DNA from: Mariprofundus sp. | GTDB lineage: Bacteria; Pseudomonadota; Zetaproteobacteria; Mariprofundales; Mariprofundaceae | DNA length: 64,000 nucleotides | Reading direction: 5' to 3' | NCBI GenBank assembly: GCA_021772775.1 | Contig: JAJFLH010000031.1 | Location: forward strand, 1-64,000 | Part shown: in pieces, positions 34,622 through 42,272 of the stretch | How the letters are laid out: every line of letters starts with the position of its first letter | Position numbering within the stretch: the stretch's first letter is position 1 | Notes under the pieces: generated by a model | What the model saw: the letters and a program-made list of their open reading frames with translations, nothing else | Databases searched by the model: none | Told to the model about the DNA's origin: nothing | Made by a program: the position numbers and the translations under genes

Positions 34622-35842
34622 ATGAAAAGAGTTGTGAAACGACAGACTGGTATGGCTTTAATCCTGATGCTGAGTGGCATCATGCTGGTTGCGGCGATGC
34701 TTGATCCCGGTCTGCCGACAAACTATTGGGATTATCCATCAGCAAGCCAAGGTGTTTCACCCCATGACTGGTCGAAATTAGAAGCTGATTTGCGGCCGGA
34801 AGCATGTGCACAATGTCATGTCGAACAATTTGATGCCTGGAAAAATAGTCTGCATGCGCACGCATATTCCCCCGGTCTTGTTGGTCAATTCCCAGCCATG
34901 GGCCACATCAATGCGAATGAATGTCTTGTCTGTCATGCGCCACTGAAAGAACAGCTATATGATAATGATGAGAGTATGGATGCATCAATTCTACTACGTC
35001 TCAAACATCAGGAAGGTTTTGACCGCGATGCGAATCTTGATGCTGAGAAGCTTCCATTAAGGCACAGCGGTGTGAGTTGCGCCGTCTGCCATGTGCGTGG
35101 TGGAGAACGTTTTGGACCACCTTCGACAACAAGCGGGGCTATAGGTAAACAACAGACATCGGCGCATGGCGGTTTCACTGCAACGACTGCATTTGAACAA
35201 TCACAGTTTTGTGCATCGTGCCATCAGTTTCCACAATCCATGGCGATTAATGGGAAACCACTGGAAAACACTTTAACTGAATGGAAAAGCAGTAGTTTTC
35301 CAGGTAAGGGTGTGACTTGCCAAGGCTGCCATATGCCAGATCGGAAACATGAATTCCGTGGTATCCATGATCCTGATATGGTCAGAAAGGGCTTAGACCT
35401 TAAGCTTACACAGCAAAAAAATAGTGCTAATCTCACCATAACATCCAAGTGGATCGGTCATGCATTTCCAACCTATGTGACACCCAAAGTGGTCATTGCA
35501 GCAGAGGCAAAAGATGCAAAGGGTGTTGTGTTGAAACAGTGGCAATGGGAAGTGGTGCGTGAAGTTGAATACAATAATGGCTGGCAGGAAGTGCGAGATA
35601 CACGGCTGATGCCGGGTGAATCACGAGCATTCATAGCTCAATCATTGCCTGCAAAAGCTGTCAAAATACGCTATTGGGTGAGGGTCATCCCGGATAATTT
35701 TTATAAGGGGATCTATCACAGTCTGCTGGAGGATAAGTTAAACCCAGCGGCAGCGACTCATATTCGCCGTGCCAACCGGCAGGCTGATAAAAATGATTAT
35801 CTACTTTATGAACAGGAGATGGCAATTTCCGCCATGCATTGA
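34622..35842 (+). CDS. Membrane-anchored pentaheme c-type cytochrome
   Basis: 406 residues from ATG 34622. An N-terminal hydrophobic helix (about 10-30) is either a signal or an anchor. Five CxxCH sites start at residues 62, 101, 153, 197 and 233 (CAQCH, CLVCH, CAVCH, CASCH, CQGCH). The layout resembles cytochrome c554-type multiheme proteins, followed by a beta-rich heme-free C-terminal domain of about 150 residues. It likely passes electrons in the periplasm, perhaps with the CNPC cytochrome encoded just before it. Substrate and partner are unknown. Confidence 0.88.
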   Translation: MKRVVKRQTGMALILMLSGIMLVAAMLDPGLPTNYWDYPSASQGVSPHDWSKLEADLRPEACAQCHVEQFDAWKNSLHAHAYSPGLVGQFPAMGHINANECLVCHAPLKEQLYDNDESMDASILLRLKHQEGFDRDANLDAEKLPLRHSGVSCAVCHVRGGERFGPPSTTSGAIGKQQTSAHGGFTATTAFEQSQFCASCHQFPQSMAINGKPLENTLTEWKSSSFPGKGVTCQGCHMPDRKHEFRGIHDPDMVRKGLDLKLTQQKNSANLTITSKWIGHAFPTYVTPKVVIAAEAKDAKGVVLKQWQWEVVREVEYNNGWQEVRDTRLMPGESRAFIAQSLPAKAVKIRYWVRVIPDNFYKGIYHSLLEDKLNPAAATHIRRANRQADKNDYLLYEQEMAISAMH

Positions 35843-36070
35843 TACTTGCTCTTGTTTTGCCTCTAATCATAATTCCTTCTTTTAATGAAGCAGTTTCGAC
35901 CTGGAGTTGGGATCAGTGCAAGGAACTGAGTATATACTCTGCTTGTTGTTATGATGCTTAAACCATACTCTTCAACAGGTCGTCTCTTTAATCGTACTGA
36001 TAATCCAGCAATGATGTGGGATTGGTACCGTTCTTGATTAAATACAATGTGTTCCCAAGGATCTTTAGCT

Positions 36071-37303
36071 ATGCAAGTGCGTAAAGCGGCAATCGAGTGT
36101 TTAACAAAGATAATTCATGCCAAGTTTAAAGCAGATGTTGCCATTCAGCGCGCGGGCCAATATTTTGAAGTGCGTGAGCGTAAAATGTTACATGAGTGTG
36201 TATATGGTGTGCTGCGCCACTCTTTCTCCCTAGAAGCTGATTTCTCCCGCTTTATTAAAGACAAACCCGATGATAACGCTTACGCGGCTCTGGCTGTTGG
36301 TACATATCAGTTACGCCATATGCGTGTGCCAACACATGCTGCCGTTTCGGAAACGGTATCGGCTATAAAGCAGCTTAATCCGAAAGCCGCAGGTTTTGTG
36401 AATGCAGTTTTGCGTCGAGTGAGTAGCAGTCAGCCACCTAAAAAACTGAAACCCAACCAGCGTACTGAACTCCCTAAATGGATGTATGCACAATGGCGTG
36501 ATGCCTTTGGAGCTGATGAAGTGCAGGCGTTTTGTGAAGCGCTGAAACAGCCACCGATGCTCTGTCTGGCTCTATTTACGGATAGGGATATCTGGATCGA
36601 GCAGGTGCAAGCTTTAGGTATTGAGGCTGAAGTAGGGGAGCTCTCTCCATATGCCGTGTTACTACCGGTTGGCACTGATGTTGTTGCACTTCCCGGTTTT
36701 GAAGCGGGTGCATTCACAGTGATGGATCAGGCTGCTCAAGCTGCTGTCATGGCCTTGAAGATGCCAAGAGTTGATGGCCTTATTCTCGATCTCTGTGCTG
36801 CTCCAGGTGGCAAAACAGCGCTGCTGGCTCATCGTTTCCCAGAGGCTCGAATTATTGCGGTGGAATTGAATGAGAAGCGTCTGCCACGACTGCAAGAAAA
36901 CCTGTCGAGACTCTCTTGTGATAATGTCGTCGTCATGCAAGGCGATGCGATGAAGTTACCCTTTGACGAGAGCAGTGCTGATGCAATTTTCCTCGATGCT
37001 CCCTGTTCTGCATCAGGTATTTTACGTCGTCATCCCGATGCAAAACTGCTGCATGATTTGGAGGCAGTTGAAAAGTTATCCTTGTTGCAAACAGCCATGC
37101 TAAAAGAGTCGTTACGGGTACTCAAAACCGATGGGAAGATGGTCTATGCAGTTTGTTCGATTCACCAACAAGAGAATGAGCATGTGATAAGTAGCTTGGG
37201 TAAAACGGTTATTTCTCGTGACAATAGGCGGCTGCTTCCAACTATTTACCACGATGGTTTTTTCCACGCAACAATAGAGAAATGTAGTTTTCCGACGCTA
37301 TGA
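36071..37303 (+). CDS. rsmB: 16S rRNA m5C967 methyltransferase RsmB
   Basis: 410 residues from ATG 36071 with AAGGA upstream; the frame is open from 36047. An N-terminal NusB-like RNA-binding domain (about 1-135) is followed by a SAM domain with LDLCAAPGGKTALLA. The two catalytic cysteines are in DAPCSASGILRRHPD and AVCSIHQQEN. It methylates C967 of 16S rRNA. Its stop overlaps the thiL start by four bases. Confidence 0.96.
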   Translation: MQVRKAAIECLTKIIHAKFKADVAIQRAGQYFEVRERKMLHECVYGVLRHSFSLEADFSRFIKDKPDDNAYAALAVGTYQLRHMRVPTHAAVSETVSAIKQLNPKAAGFVNAVLRRVSSSQPPKKLKPNQRTELPKWMYAQWRDAFGADEVQAFCEALKQPPMLCLALFTDRDIWIEQVQALGIEAEVGELSPYAVLLPVGTDVVALPGFEAGAFTVMDQAAQAAVMALKMPRVDGLILDLCAAPGGKTALLAHRFPEARIIAVELNEKRLPRLQENLSRLSCDNVVVMQGDAMKLPFDESSADAIFLDAPCSASGILRRHPDAKLLHDLEAVEKLSLLQTAMLKESLRVLKTDGKMVYAVCSIHQQENEHVISSLGKTVISRDNRRLLPTIYHDGFFHATIEKCSFPTL

Positions 37304-38229
37304 GCAAAGGTGAATTCAATCTCATAAATAGACTTTTCAAAGGCAAAGGCGGAACTTCTAAACCGTTTACGCAGCTTGGCATTGGGGACGATGCATCGAT
37401 TCATCAGCTAGGGACGGGCATGGAATTGCTGGTCAGTACTGATACTTCGGTACAAAACGTACACTGGCCTGATGATTTTCCGCTTGATAAAGCAGCTGAT
37501 CGTGCGGTCTGTTCAGCGCTCTCTGATCTGGCTGCTATGGGAGCAGAACCTGTCTCTGTGTGGTTGAACGTGATGGCTGTTGATAGTGCGGCTGTTGAAA
37601 TGATAGGACAGGGCGCTACCGGCGTATTGAAACGTTACGATATTGAGCTGGCTGGCGGTGATACTTGCCGCAGTGCCACCAATGCACTATCGGTAACTGT
37701 TGCCGGGAGTGCACCGCTGGGTAGTGCAATGCGACGTGACAGGGCGAGATCGGATGATGCTATCTGGTTAGCTGGCAGCTTAGGCTTTCATTCGCTGGGT
37801 CTGAAACAGTGGATGAATGGCCAGAAGGATGGCGCTTTTGTCAGCTGTTTTGAAACGATTATGCCACTTCTCGAGGCCGGCGTTGCGCTGCGTCAGGCAG
37901 GCGTTGCCTGCTGTATAGATGTCAGTGATGGCCTTTTGCAGGATGCCAATCATATTTGTAGTGCATCGGGCATAGGCATGGATCTTGAGCTTGCTGAGTT
38001 ACCCGGTTGGAGTGAGCTCTGCGCAGAGGTTGGCCAGTCATTGGCACTTCAGGCTGTTGCTAAGGGTGGAGAAGATTATGCTTTGCTTTTTACTGCACCG
38101 GCTGAGATGAATTTTTCAGCCGATTTGGCCATTCGCATTGGCCAATGCAATCAGGGGCAGGGCGCTCGTCTGCTGCTGAATAGTGAGAAAATAGATATTG
38201 GGGGTAACGGTTTTGACCACTTCAACTGA
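37300..38229 (+). CDS. thiL: Thiamine-monophosphate kinase
   Basis: 309 residues from ATG 37300. Family motifs are IGDDASIHQL, TDTSVQNVHW, ALSDLAAMGAEP, AGGDTCRS and IDVSDGLLQDA, covering the metal and ATP sites. It makes thiamine diphosphate from the monophosphate. It overlaps rsmB and pgpA. The thiE and thiD genes lie about 25 kb away in this window. Confidence 0.96.
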   Translation: MSKGEFNLINRLFKGKGGTSKPFTQLGIGDDASIHQLGTGMELLVSTDTSVQNVHWPDDFPLDKAADRAVCSALSDLAAMGAEPVSVWLNVMAVDSAAVEMIGQGATGVLKRYDIELAGGDTCRSATNALSVTVAGSAPLGSAMRRDRARSDDAIWLAGSLGFHSLGLKQWMNGQKDGAFVSCFETIMPLLEAGVALRQAGVACCIDVSDGLLQDANHICSASGIGMDLELAELPGWSELCAEVGQSLALQAVAKGGEDYALLFTAPAEMNFSADLAIRIGQCNQGQGARLLLNSEKIDIGGNGFDHFN

Positions 38230-38701
38230 ACCACGTTCATTGTACCACTGGATTGCAGCCGGATTGGGCAGTGGCTGGTTACCCAAAGCACCCGGCACCT
38301 GGGGGTCGCTGGCCTCGTTAATTCCCGCATGGTTCATTCTTCAACTGATTGGGGTAACAGGCTTGTTGTTGGCTAGTTTTATCATCTTGTGTCTGGGCTG
38401 CTGGGTATGTGCCGTGGTGTTGCCAACGCTGCCCAATAAAGATCCAGGTTGGATTGTTATTGATGAATGGGCTGGTCAATGGCTTTGCATTGGACTGGTG
38501 GTTCCTTTTCTCGACACCAGTCTGATCACTTTTCTGATTGCTTTTGTCGCATTTCGTCTGTTCGATATATTTAAACCATGGCCTGTTTCATTGGCTGAAA
38601 AGTTGGGGCCGGCATGGTGGTCAATCATGGCCGATGATGTCGCCGCAGGTCTGATGGGCGCTGGTGCGGTATATATTGTCTTTATGCAGTTGCTGATTTG
38701 A
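38213..38701 (+). CDS. pgpA: Phosphatidylglycerophosphatase A
   Basis: 162 residues from TTG 38213, which has a GGGGG site about eight bases upstream; a TTG at 38198 is the alternative. The motifs LGSGWLPKAPGTWGS and IVIDEWAGQW, several membrane helices and the end DDVAAGLMGA are typical. It dephosphorylates phosphatidylglycerol phosphate at the inner membrane. The thiL-pgpA-cinA order is widespread in proteobacteria. Confidence 0.95.
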   Translation: MTTSTEPRSLYHWIAAGLGSGWLPKAPGTWGSLASLIPAWFILQLIGVTGLLLASFIILCLGCWVCAVVLPTLPNKDPGWIVIDEWAGQWLCIGLVVPFLDTSLITFLIAFVAFRLFDIFKPWPVSLAEKLGPAWWSIMADDVAAGLMGAGAVYIVFMQLLI

Positions 38702-38714
38702 TGAGCTCTAAACG

Positions 38715-39674
38715 ATGAAATCGGCGCAGTGGATTATCAGCCAGGCGGGTTTGCAAAGCCTCATGAGTGCAGGAGTTTCAACCGGCTGGCTCAAGGCATG
38801 GCTGCTATCGGCTGGTGTGACCGAAGTCAGTATCGATCTGCTTGAATCCAATACATGGGTGAATTCGAATGCTGATTGGCAGCTGTTTTTTGCTAGGCCC
38901 GATGAATTAAATGAAGTTGCTGAGAAGAATTTTATTGATAGCCAATGCACGCAACTCAAACTGGATAACCCACCACGTCATGTTTGCAATTTTATGAATC
39001 AACAGCGCCAAACGTTGTTGATTCCCATCGGTGAGATTGCATATCAGCGTCACCACTGGCTGTCGCTGTTAACAGATGGTAAAGCGCTATCGCCATTGTA
39101 TGTATCGGCGAACGATAAGCAGCCAATTACACTTGAGCCCGGTTTAAGCGCAGGCCTGAGAAAACCTGAATATACTGAATACCTCAATGCAGCAGGTATC
39201 ACAATTGAGGAGCAGGTCATCGCATCATTAAAACGGCACAAGCTCTCCATTCGTACCGTTGAGTCTTGTAGTGCCGGTGGCATCGCAGCACGATTGTGCC
39301 GCGTGTCTGGTGCATCGGACGTGGTGGATCGAAGCTGGGTGACCTATAGCAACAGAGCCAAACAAGAAGAGGTCGGTGTTGATGCAGAGCTGATTGATGA
39401 GTTCGGAGCAGTGAGTCAGGATGTTGTGATCGCCATGGCCGATGGTGGAGCGGATGCATCGCATATCTGCATTGCGACGAGTGGAATTGCAGGTCCTAGC
39501 GGTGGCACGGATAAAAAACCGGTTGGCACAGTATGGGTGGCCATCGCACTGGAAGGGCAGAGTGCACTGAGTCGATGTTTCAAGCTTTCAGGCGCGCGTC
39601 ATGAAATTCAGGCACGTGCAGTCATTGAGTCACTGCATCTATTGCTCAATAAAATGGGCCAACTACGTTTGTAA
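38715..39674 (+). CDS. CinA C-terminal domain protein with unusual N-terminal region
   Basis: 319 residues from ATG 38715. Residues ~165-315 are a complete CinA/PncC domain with TVESCSAGGIAARL, GVDAELIDEFGAVS and ATSGIAGPSGGTDKKPVGTVW, which deamidates nicotinamide mononucleotide. The N-terminal ~160 residues do not show the molybdopterin-binding-like COG1058 fold of full CinA; I recognise no motif there. It could be a highly diverged CinA N-domain. It sits in the usual position after pgpA. Confidence 0.85.
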   Translation: MKSAQWIISQAGLQSLMSAGVSTGWLKAWLLSAGVTEVSIDLLESNTWVNSNADWQLFFARPDELNEVAEKNFIDSQCTQLKLDNPPRHVCNFMNQQRQTLLIPIGEIAYQRHHWLSLLTDGKALSPLYVSANDKQPITLEPGLSAGLRKPEYTEYLNAAGITIEEQVIASLKRHKLSIRTVESCSAGGIAARLCRVSGASDVVDRSWVTYSNRAKQEEVGVDAELIDEFGAVSQDVVIAMADGGADASHICIATSGIAGPSGGTDKKPVGTVWVAIALEGQSALSRCFKLSGARHEIQARAVIESLHLLLNKMGQLRL

Positions 39675-39922
39675 CTTTGGTTGAGCAAAGCATCAAAATG
39701 ATGCTTTCATGAATAAGCCCCGGCATGATCTCTGTCAGTAAATATAGTGCTCTGATAGATAGTCATGAAACAGCCAACAGGGGATAAAAAAAAGATCATT
39801 TGATCTCTGCTAGGAATCCTTCTAGTGTTCCGATCCCGTTAACAGCGAGGGCAGGTAATTCGAACGTATGAGGTACATCTATGTGCTTAATACATAAGAG
39901 ATTATCATGTTTTCGCATAGAT

Positions 39923-39997
39923 GCTCCCATCGTCTAGCGGTTAGGACGCTGCCCTTTCACGGCGGAAACAGGGGTTCGATTCCCCTTGGGAGTACCA
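39923..39997 (+). tRNA. tRNA-Glu (anticodon TTC)
   Basis: A 75-base cloverleaf with acceptor arms GCTCCCA and TGGGAGT (first pair G-U), anticodon TTC at 39956-39958, and a T-arm containing GGTTCGATTCC. A CCA end is encoded. The sequence closely resembles bacterial tRNA-Glu. No rRNA genes are nearby. Confidence 0.97.
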
Positions 39998-40440
39998 ACG
40001 ATTTCTTCTCTTCTTTTCAGGCTTACAGCCTGGAAAGTAAGATACACAATATACAAACAAAAATAGCACGATTTTGATGAGCAATCTTATAATTGCTCTA
40101 TGCTTCTTTCTCGATCAGAAATCGTCACGATAGACAGGGTGGTCGCATTAAAGCATCCAGTGGTTTACTTACTTGTTCAGAGCGATAGGTATCATTTCTG
40201 TCGGTTGTCATTATAAATATTTTCTTCGCTATCTTCTCGAATGTGGAGATCCAGCCGCCCTTATAAACAACGTTTAACATGAAAAATGCAGATAAAAAGT
40301 ATGGATCCCCGCATTAGCAAGGGTGATACGATTATTTTAATGCGACTGCCTGTCACGATAGACTGTTTGGATAAGCATCTTGGTGATGCTGATATCAGGG
40401 GGAAATAAAGGTCTTTAACTGATCTCTAGGCTCTGTTTGG
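39998..40440. other. Intergenic region after the tRNA
   Basis: About 440 bases without a recognisable gene. A small hairpin (CAGGCT-TAC-AGCCTG at 40018-40032) follows the tRNA and may end it. An 11-base direct repeat GTCACGATAGA occurs near 40126 and 40355. No protein frame with a ribosome site was seen. Confidence 0.45.
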
Positions 40441-40445
40441 CAATC

Positions 40446-40485
40446 AAAAAGGCCTGCCAGTATAGAGTGGGGGGGCTGGCAGGCC
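40446..40485 (-). terminator. Strong rho-independent terminator on the minus strand
   Basis: Perfect 10-base GC-rich arms (40451-40460 with 40476-40485) are followed on the minus strand by five T (40450 to 40446). No minus-strand protein gene ends here, which points to a non-coding transcript upstream. Confidence 0.85.
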
Positions 40486-40495
40486 GTTGGGGAAT

Positions 40496-40674
40496 CATTG
40501 TTCATTGCACTGTCATTATGACCTATATGAACTGAACCCTTGCGAAAAGGTGGGCATCGCATCCTTGGTATCAGGTATCCCTTGAGGGATTCAACACAAC
40601 CTAGGATTGTAAACTCCCGATCAGTATTCATCGGCCCAGACTTACAAGCCACAACGCCAGTGCAACGAACGTTG
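40496..40674 (-). ncRNA. Probable 6S RNA
   Basis: On the minus strand a transcript of about 179 bases can close on itself. The 5' end (40674-40658) pairs with the 3' end (40512-40496) through 13 consecutive pairs, with further nested stems (TGGGC 40638-40634 with GCCCA 40555-40551; ATCCTAGG with CCAAGGAT; ATCCC with GGGAT). The 3' half contains CACCTT-loop-AAGGGTTCA, which matches the small hairpin of the E. coli 6S central bulge as I recall it. The 5' half has a CCGAT like that RNA. The length is as expected and a strong terminator follows. 6S RNA sequesters sigma-70 RNA polymerase in stationary phase. A different structured RNA remains possible. Confidence 0.6.
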
Positions 40675-40864
40675 TAATAAGTACTTAGCATATATGATGC
40701 CAATGTGAGAGTTGTTCAATATCAACGCATTTATGCATAATCAGGGGAACCGTCACTATAACCGTGACGGTGTCGCCGTTTTGACGTCAATAGTTCTCTA
40801 TGCCGATTCACCTATTACCTTGTGCATCGAGATGGCAATATAGCGTCGTGAAAGAGGAGTATGG

Positions 40865-41866
40865 ATGCTGCATCAGCGGATTGAACATATGTGGTGGAAC
40901 AGCAGGCGCAAACCGAATGTGCTGTTGTCGGCTTTTTCTCAGCTCTATGCTTTCATAGCTAAGTTTGATCAGAGACAACGGCTAAGGCGAGCAGTAGAAG
41001 CACCAGTCCCAATAATTTCAGTCGGTAATATTACAGTCGGAGGCAGTGGGAAAACGCCTTTTGTCTTGTGGTTGTCGGCGGAGCTAAAAAAATTGGGTTT
41101 CAATCCTGTGCTGTTATCACGTGGGGATGGGGCAAATAATCAAGCGGCGCATCTTATTTCAGAATATTCTCAGGCGCATGAAGTGGGAGATGAGGCGGTA
41201 TTACTGTATCGACTAAGTGGTTGTCCGGTCATTGCCGGCAGAGATCGCGTCGCAGGTGCAATGTTGGCATCAAAACATGGCAATATTCTCATTCTCGATG
41301 ATGGTTTTCAGTATCGCGAGTTGCAACGCGTTTGTGATATTGTGCTGGTGCCCAGTGAAGGTGTTGGCAATGGTGCATTATTGCCTGCCGGGCCATTGCG
41401 AGAGCCGCTCGCGGCACTGGATCGGGCCAATGTCATTGTGCGCAGTGGTTCCAGTGATTTTAAGCAGATTTCGAATCAACCGGAGTGGTTCTGGTCTGCG
41501 CAAGCGGGGATGGTTCGCGATTGGAATTGTCGCAACGATATTCTACTCGAGGCATCTCGGCCCATTCATCTGGTCACAGGCATCGCACGCCCAAATCGTG
41601 TGCTCAATGATTTAAATGCTTTGGGATATGATGTTGCAGAGCATAGTCGCTTTATTGATCACCATGTTTATACAAAAGAGGATATTCAGACTTTGTTACA
41701 GAGTCATCAGTCGATTGTGACCACAGCCAAAGATGCTGTGAAGCTCATGCCATTTTGGCCTGGAGATATGCCTTTGTGGGTATTAGAGCAGTATGCAGAA
41801 GCTCAGAGTGGGCTAATTGAAATAATCGTGGAGATGATCGCGTGCAACAGATCTGGACCATTTTAA
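40865..41866 (+). CDS. lpxK: Tetraacyldisaccharide 4'-kinase
   Basis: 333 residues from ATG 40865 with AGAGGAG upstream. An N-terminal membrane-associated helix precedes the P-loop VGNITVGGSGKTPF, with LLSRGDG, VGDEAVLL, ILDDGFQYRELQR and ALLPAGPLREP following. It phosphorylates the lipid A precursor at the inner membrane, confirming a lipopolysaccharide-type outer membrane. The gene stands apart from other lipid A genes. Confidence 0.95.
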   Translation: MLHQRIEHMWWNSRRKPNVLLSAFSQLYAFIAKFDQRQRLRRAVEAPVPIISVGNITVGGSGKTPFVLWLSAELKKLGFNPVLLSRGDGANNQAAHLISEYSQAHEVGDEAVLLYRLSGCPVIAGRDRVAGAMLASKHGNILILDDGFQYRELQRVCDIVLVPSEGVGNGALLPAGPLREPLAALDRANVIVRSGSSDFKQISNQPEWFWSAQAGMVRDWNCRNDILLEASRPIHLVTGIARPNRVLNDLNALGYDVAEHSRFIDHHVYTKEDIQTLLQSHQSIVTTAKDAVKLMPFWPGDMPLWVLEQYAEAQSGLIEIIVEMIACNRSGPF

Positions 41867-41910
41867 CATAGCTCATTATGCGTGCTTCGGATCGGCAGAG
41901 CCTGAAATAA

Positions 41911-41946
41911 GCACACAAAGATATTTCATGAAATATCTTTGTGTGC
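41911..41946. repeat. 36-base perfect palindrome
   Basis: The two 18-base halves (41911-41928 and 41929-41946) are exact reverse complements with no spacer. The palindrome could end lpxK transcription as a hairpin or extrude as a cruciform. No long T-run follows, so a simple terminator role is uncertain. Confidence 0.85.
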
Positions 41947-41948
41947 AC

Positions 41949-42158
41949 TGTCCACAGAAGTTGTGGATAACATTGTGGGTAAAATTCAAAAACGTATATA
42001 AATCAATGGGTCCGGCTCCGACCTTATGTTTTGCCTAAGTTTTAGGCATTAAATATTCCCTTTATAAAACAGTTAGTTAAGGTGTATTTTCTTCAGTATT
42101 TCATGATGATAAATGTGAAGGTGATATTATTAAGTCCAATCATAATAAAAGTGGATAA
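41949..42158. promoter_or_regulatory. Cluster of DnaA-box-like nonamers
   Basis: A perfect DnaA box in reverse orientation (TGTGGATAA, 41962-41970) lies close to one-mismatch copies at 41974-41982 (TGTGGGTAA) and 42150-42158 (AGTGGATAA). A weaker copy is at 41949-41957. The tract between them is AT-rich. It could be a DnaA-binding locus, but the flanking genes do not switch strand as at a typical oriC. Confidence 0.4.
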
Positions 42159-42272
42159 ATCAAACAGATGTAGGCTTATCTTATCATAAATAGCCATGTT
42201 ATCAGGCCCTTGTAGCATCAAGTTTAGGCATAGCTCCGCATGATAATGATGCTATGAACGACGGGGTTGAGT

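Larger units (their letters stand above)
41867..42272. other. Intergenic region with palindrome and DnaA-box-like sequences
   Basis: About 400 AT-rich bases between lpxK and the convergent ABC1-kinase gene. They hold a 36-base perfect palindrome, DnaA-box-like nonamers (next entries) and a smaller inverted repeat TGCCTAA-GTT-TTAGGCA (42032-42048). No coding frame is apparent. Confidence 0.6.

Noticed and set aside
40395-40703. 102-residue minus-strand open frame
   Set aside because: It overlaps a strong terminator and the structured RNA, has no recognisable domain and lacks a good ribosome site.
41949-42272. Chromosomal origin of replication
   Set aside because: DnaA-box-like sequences are few, no dnaA/dnaN/gidA genes are near and gene direction does not flip around the site.
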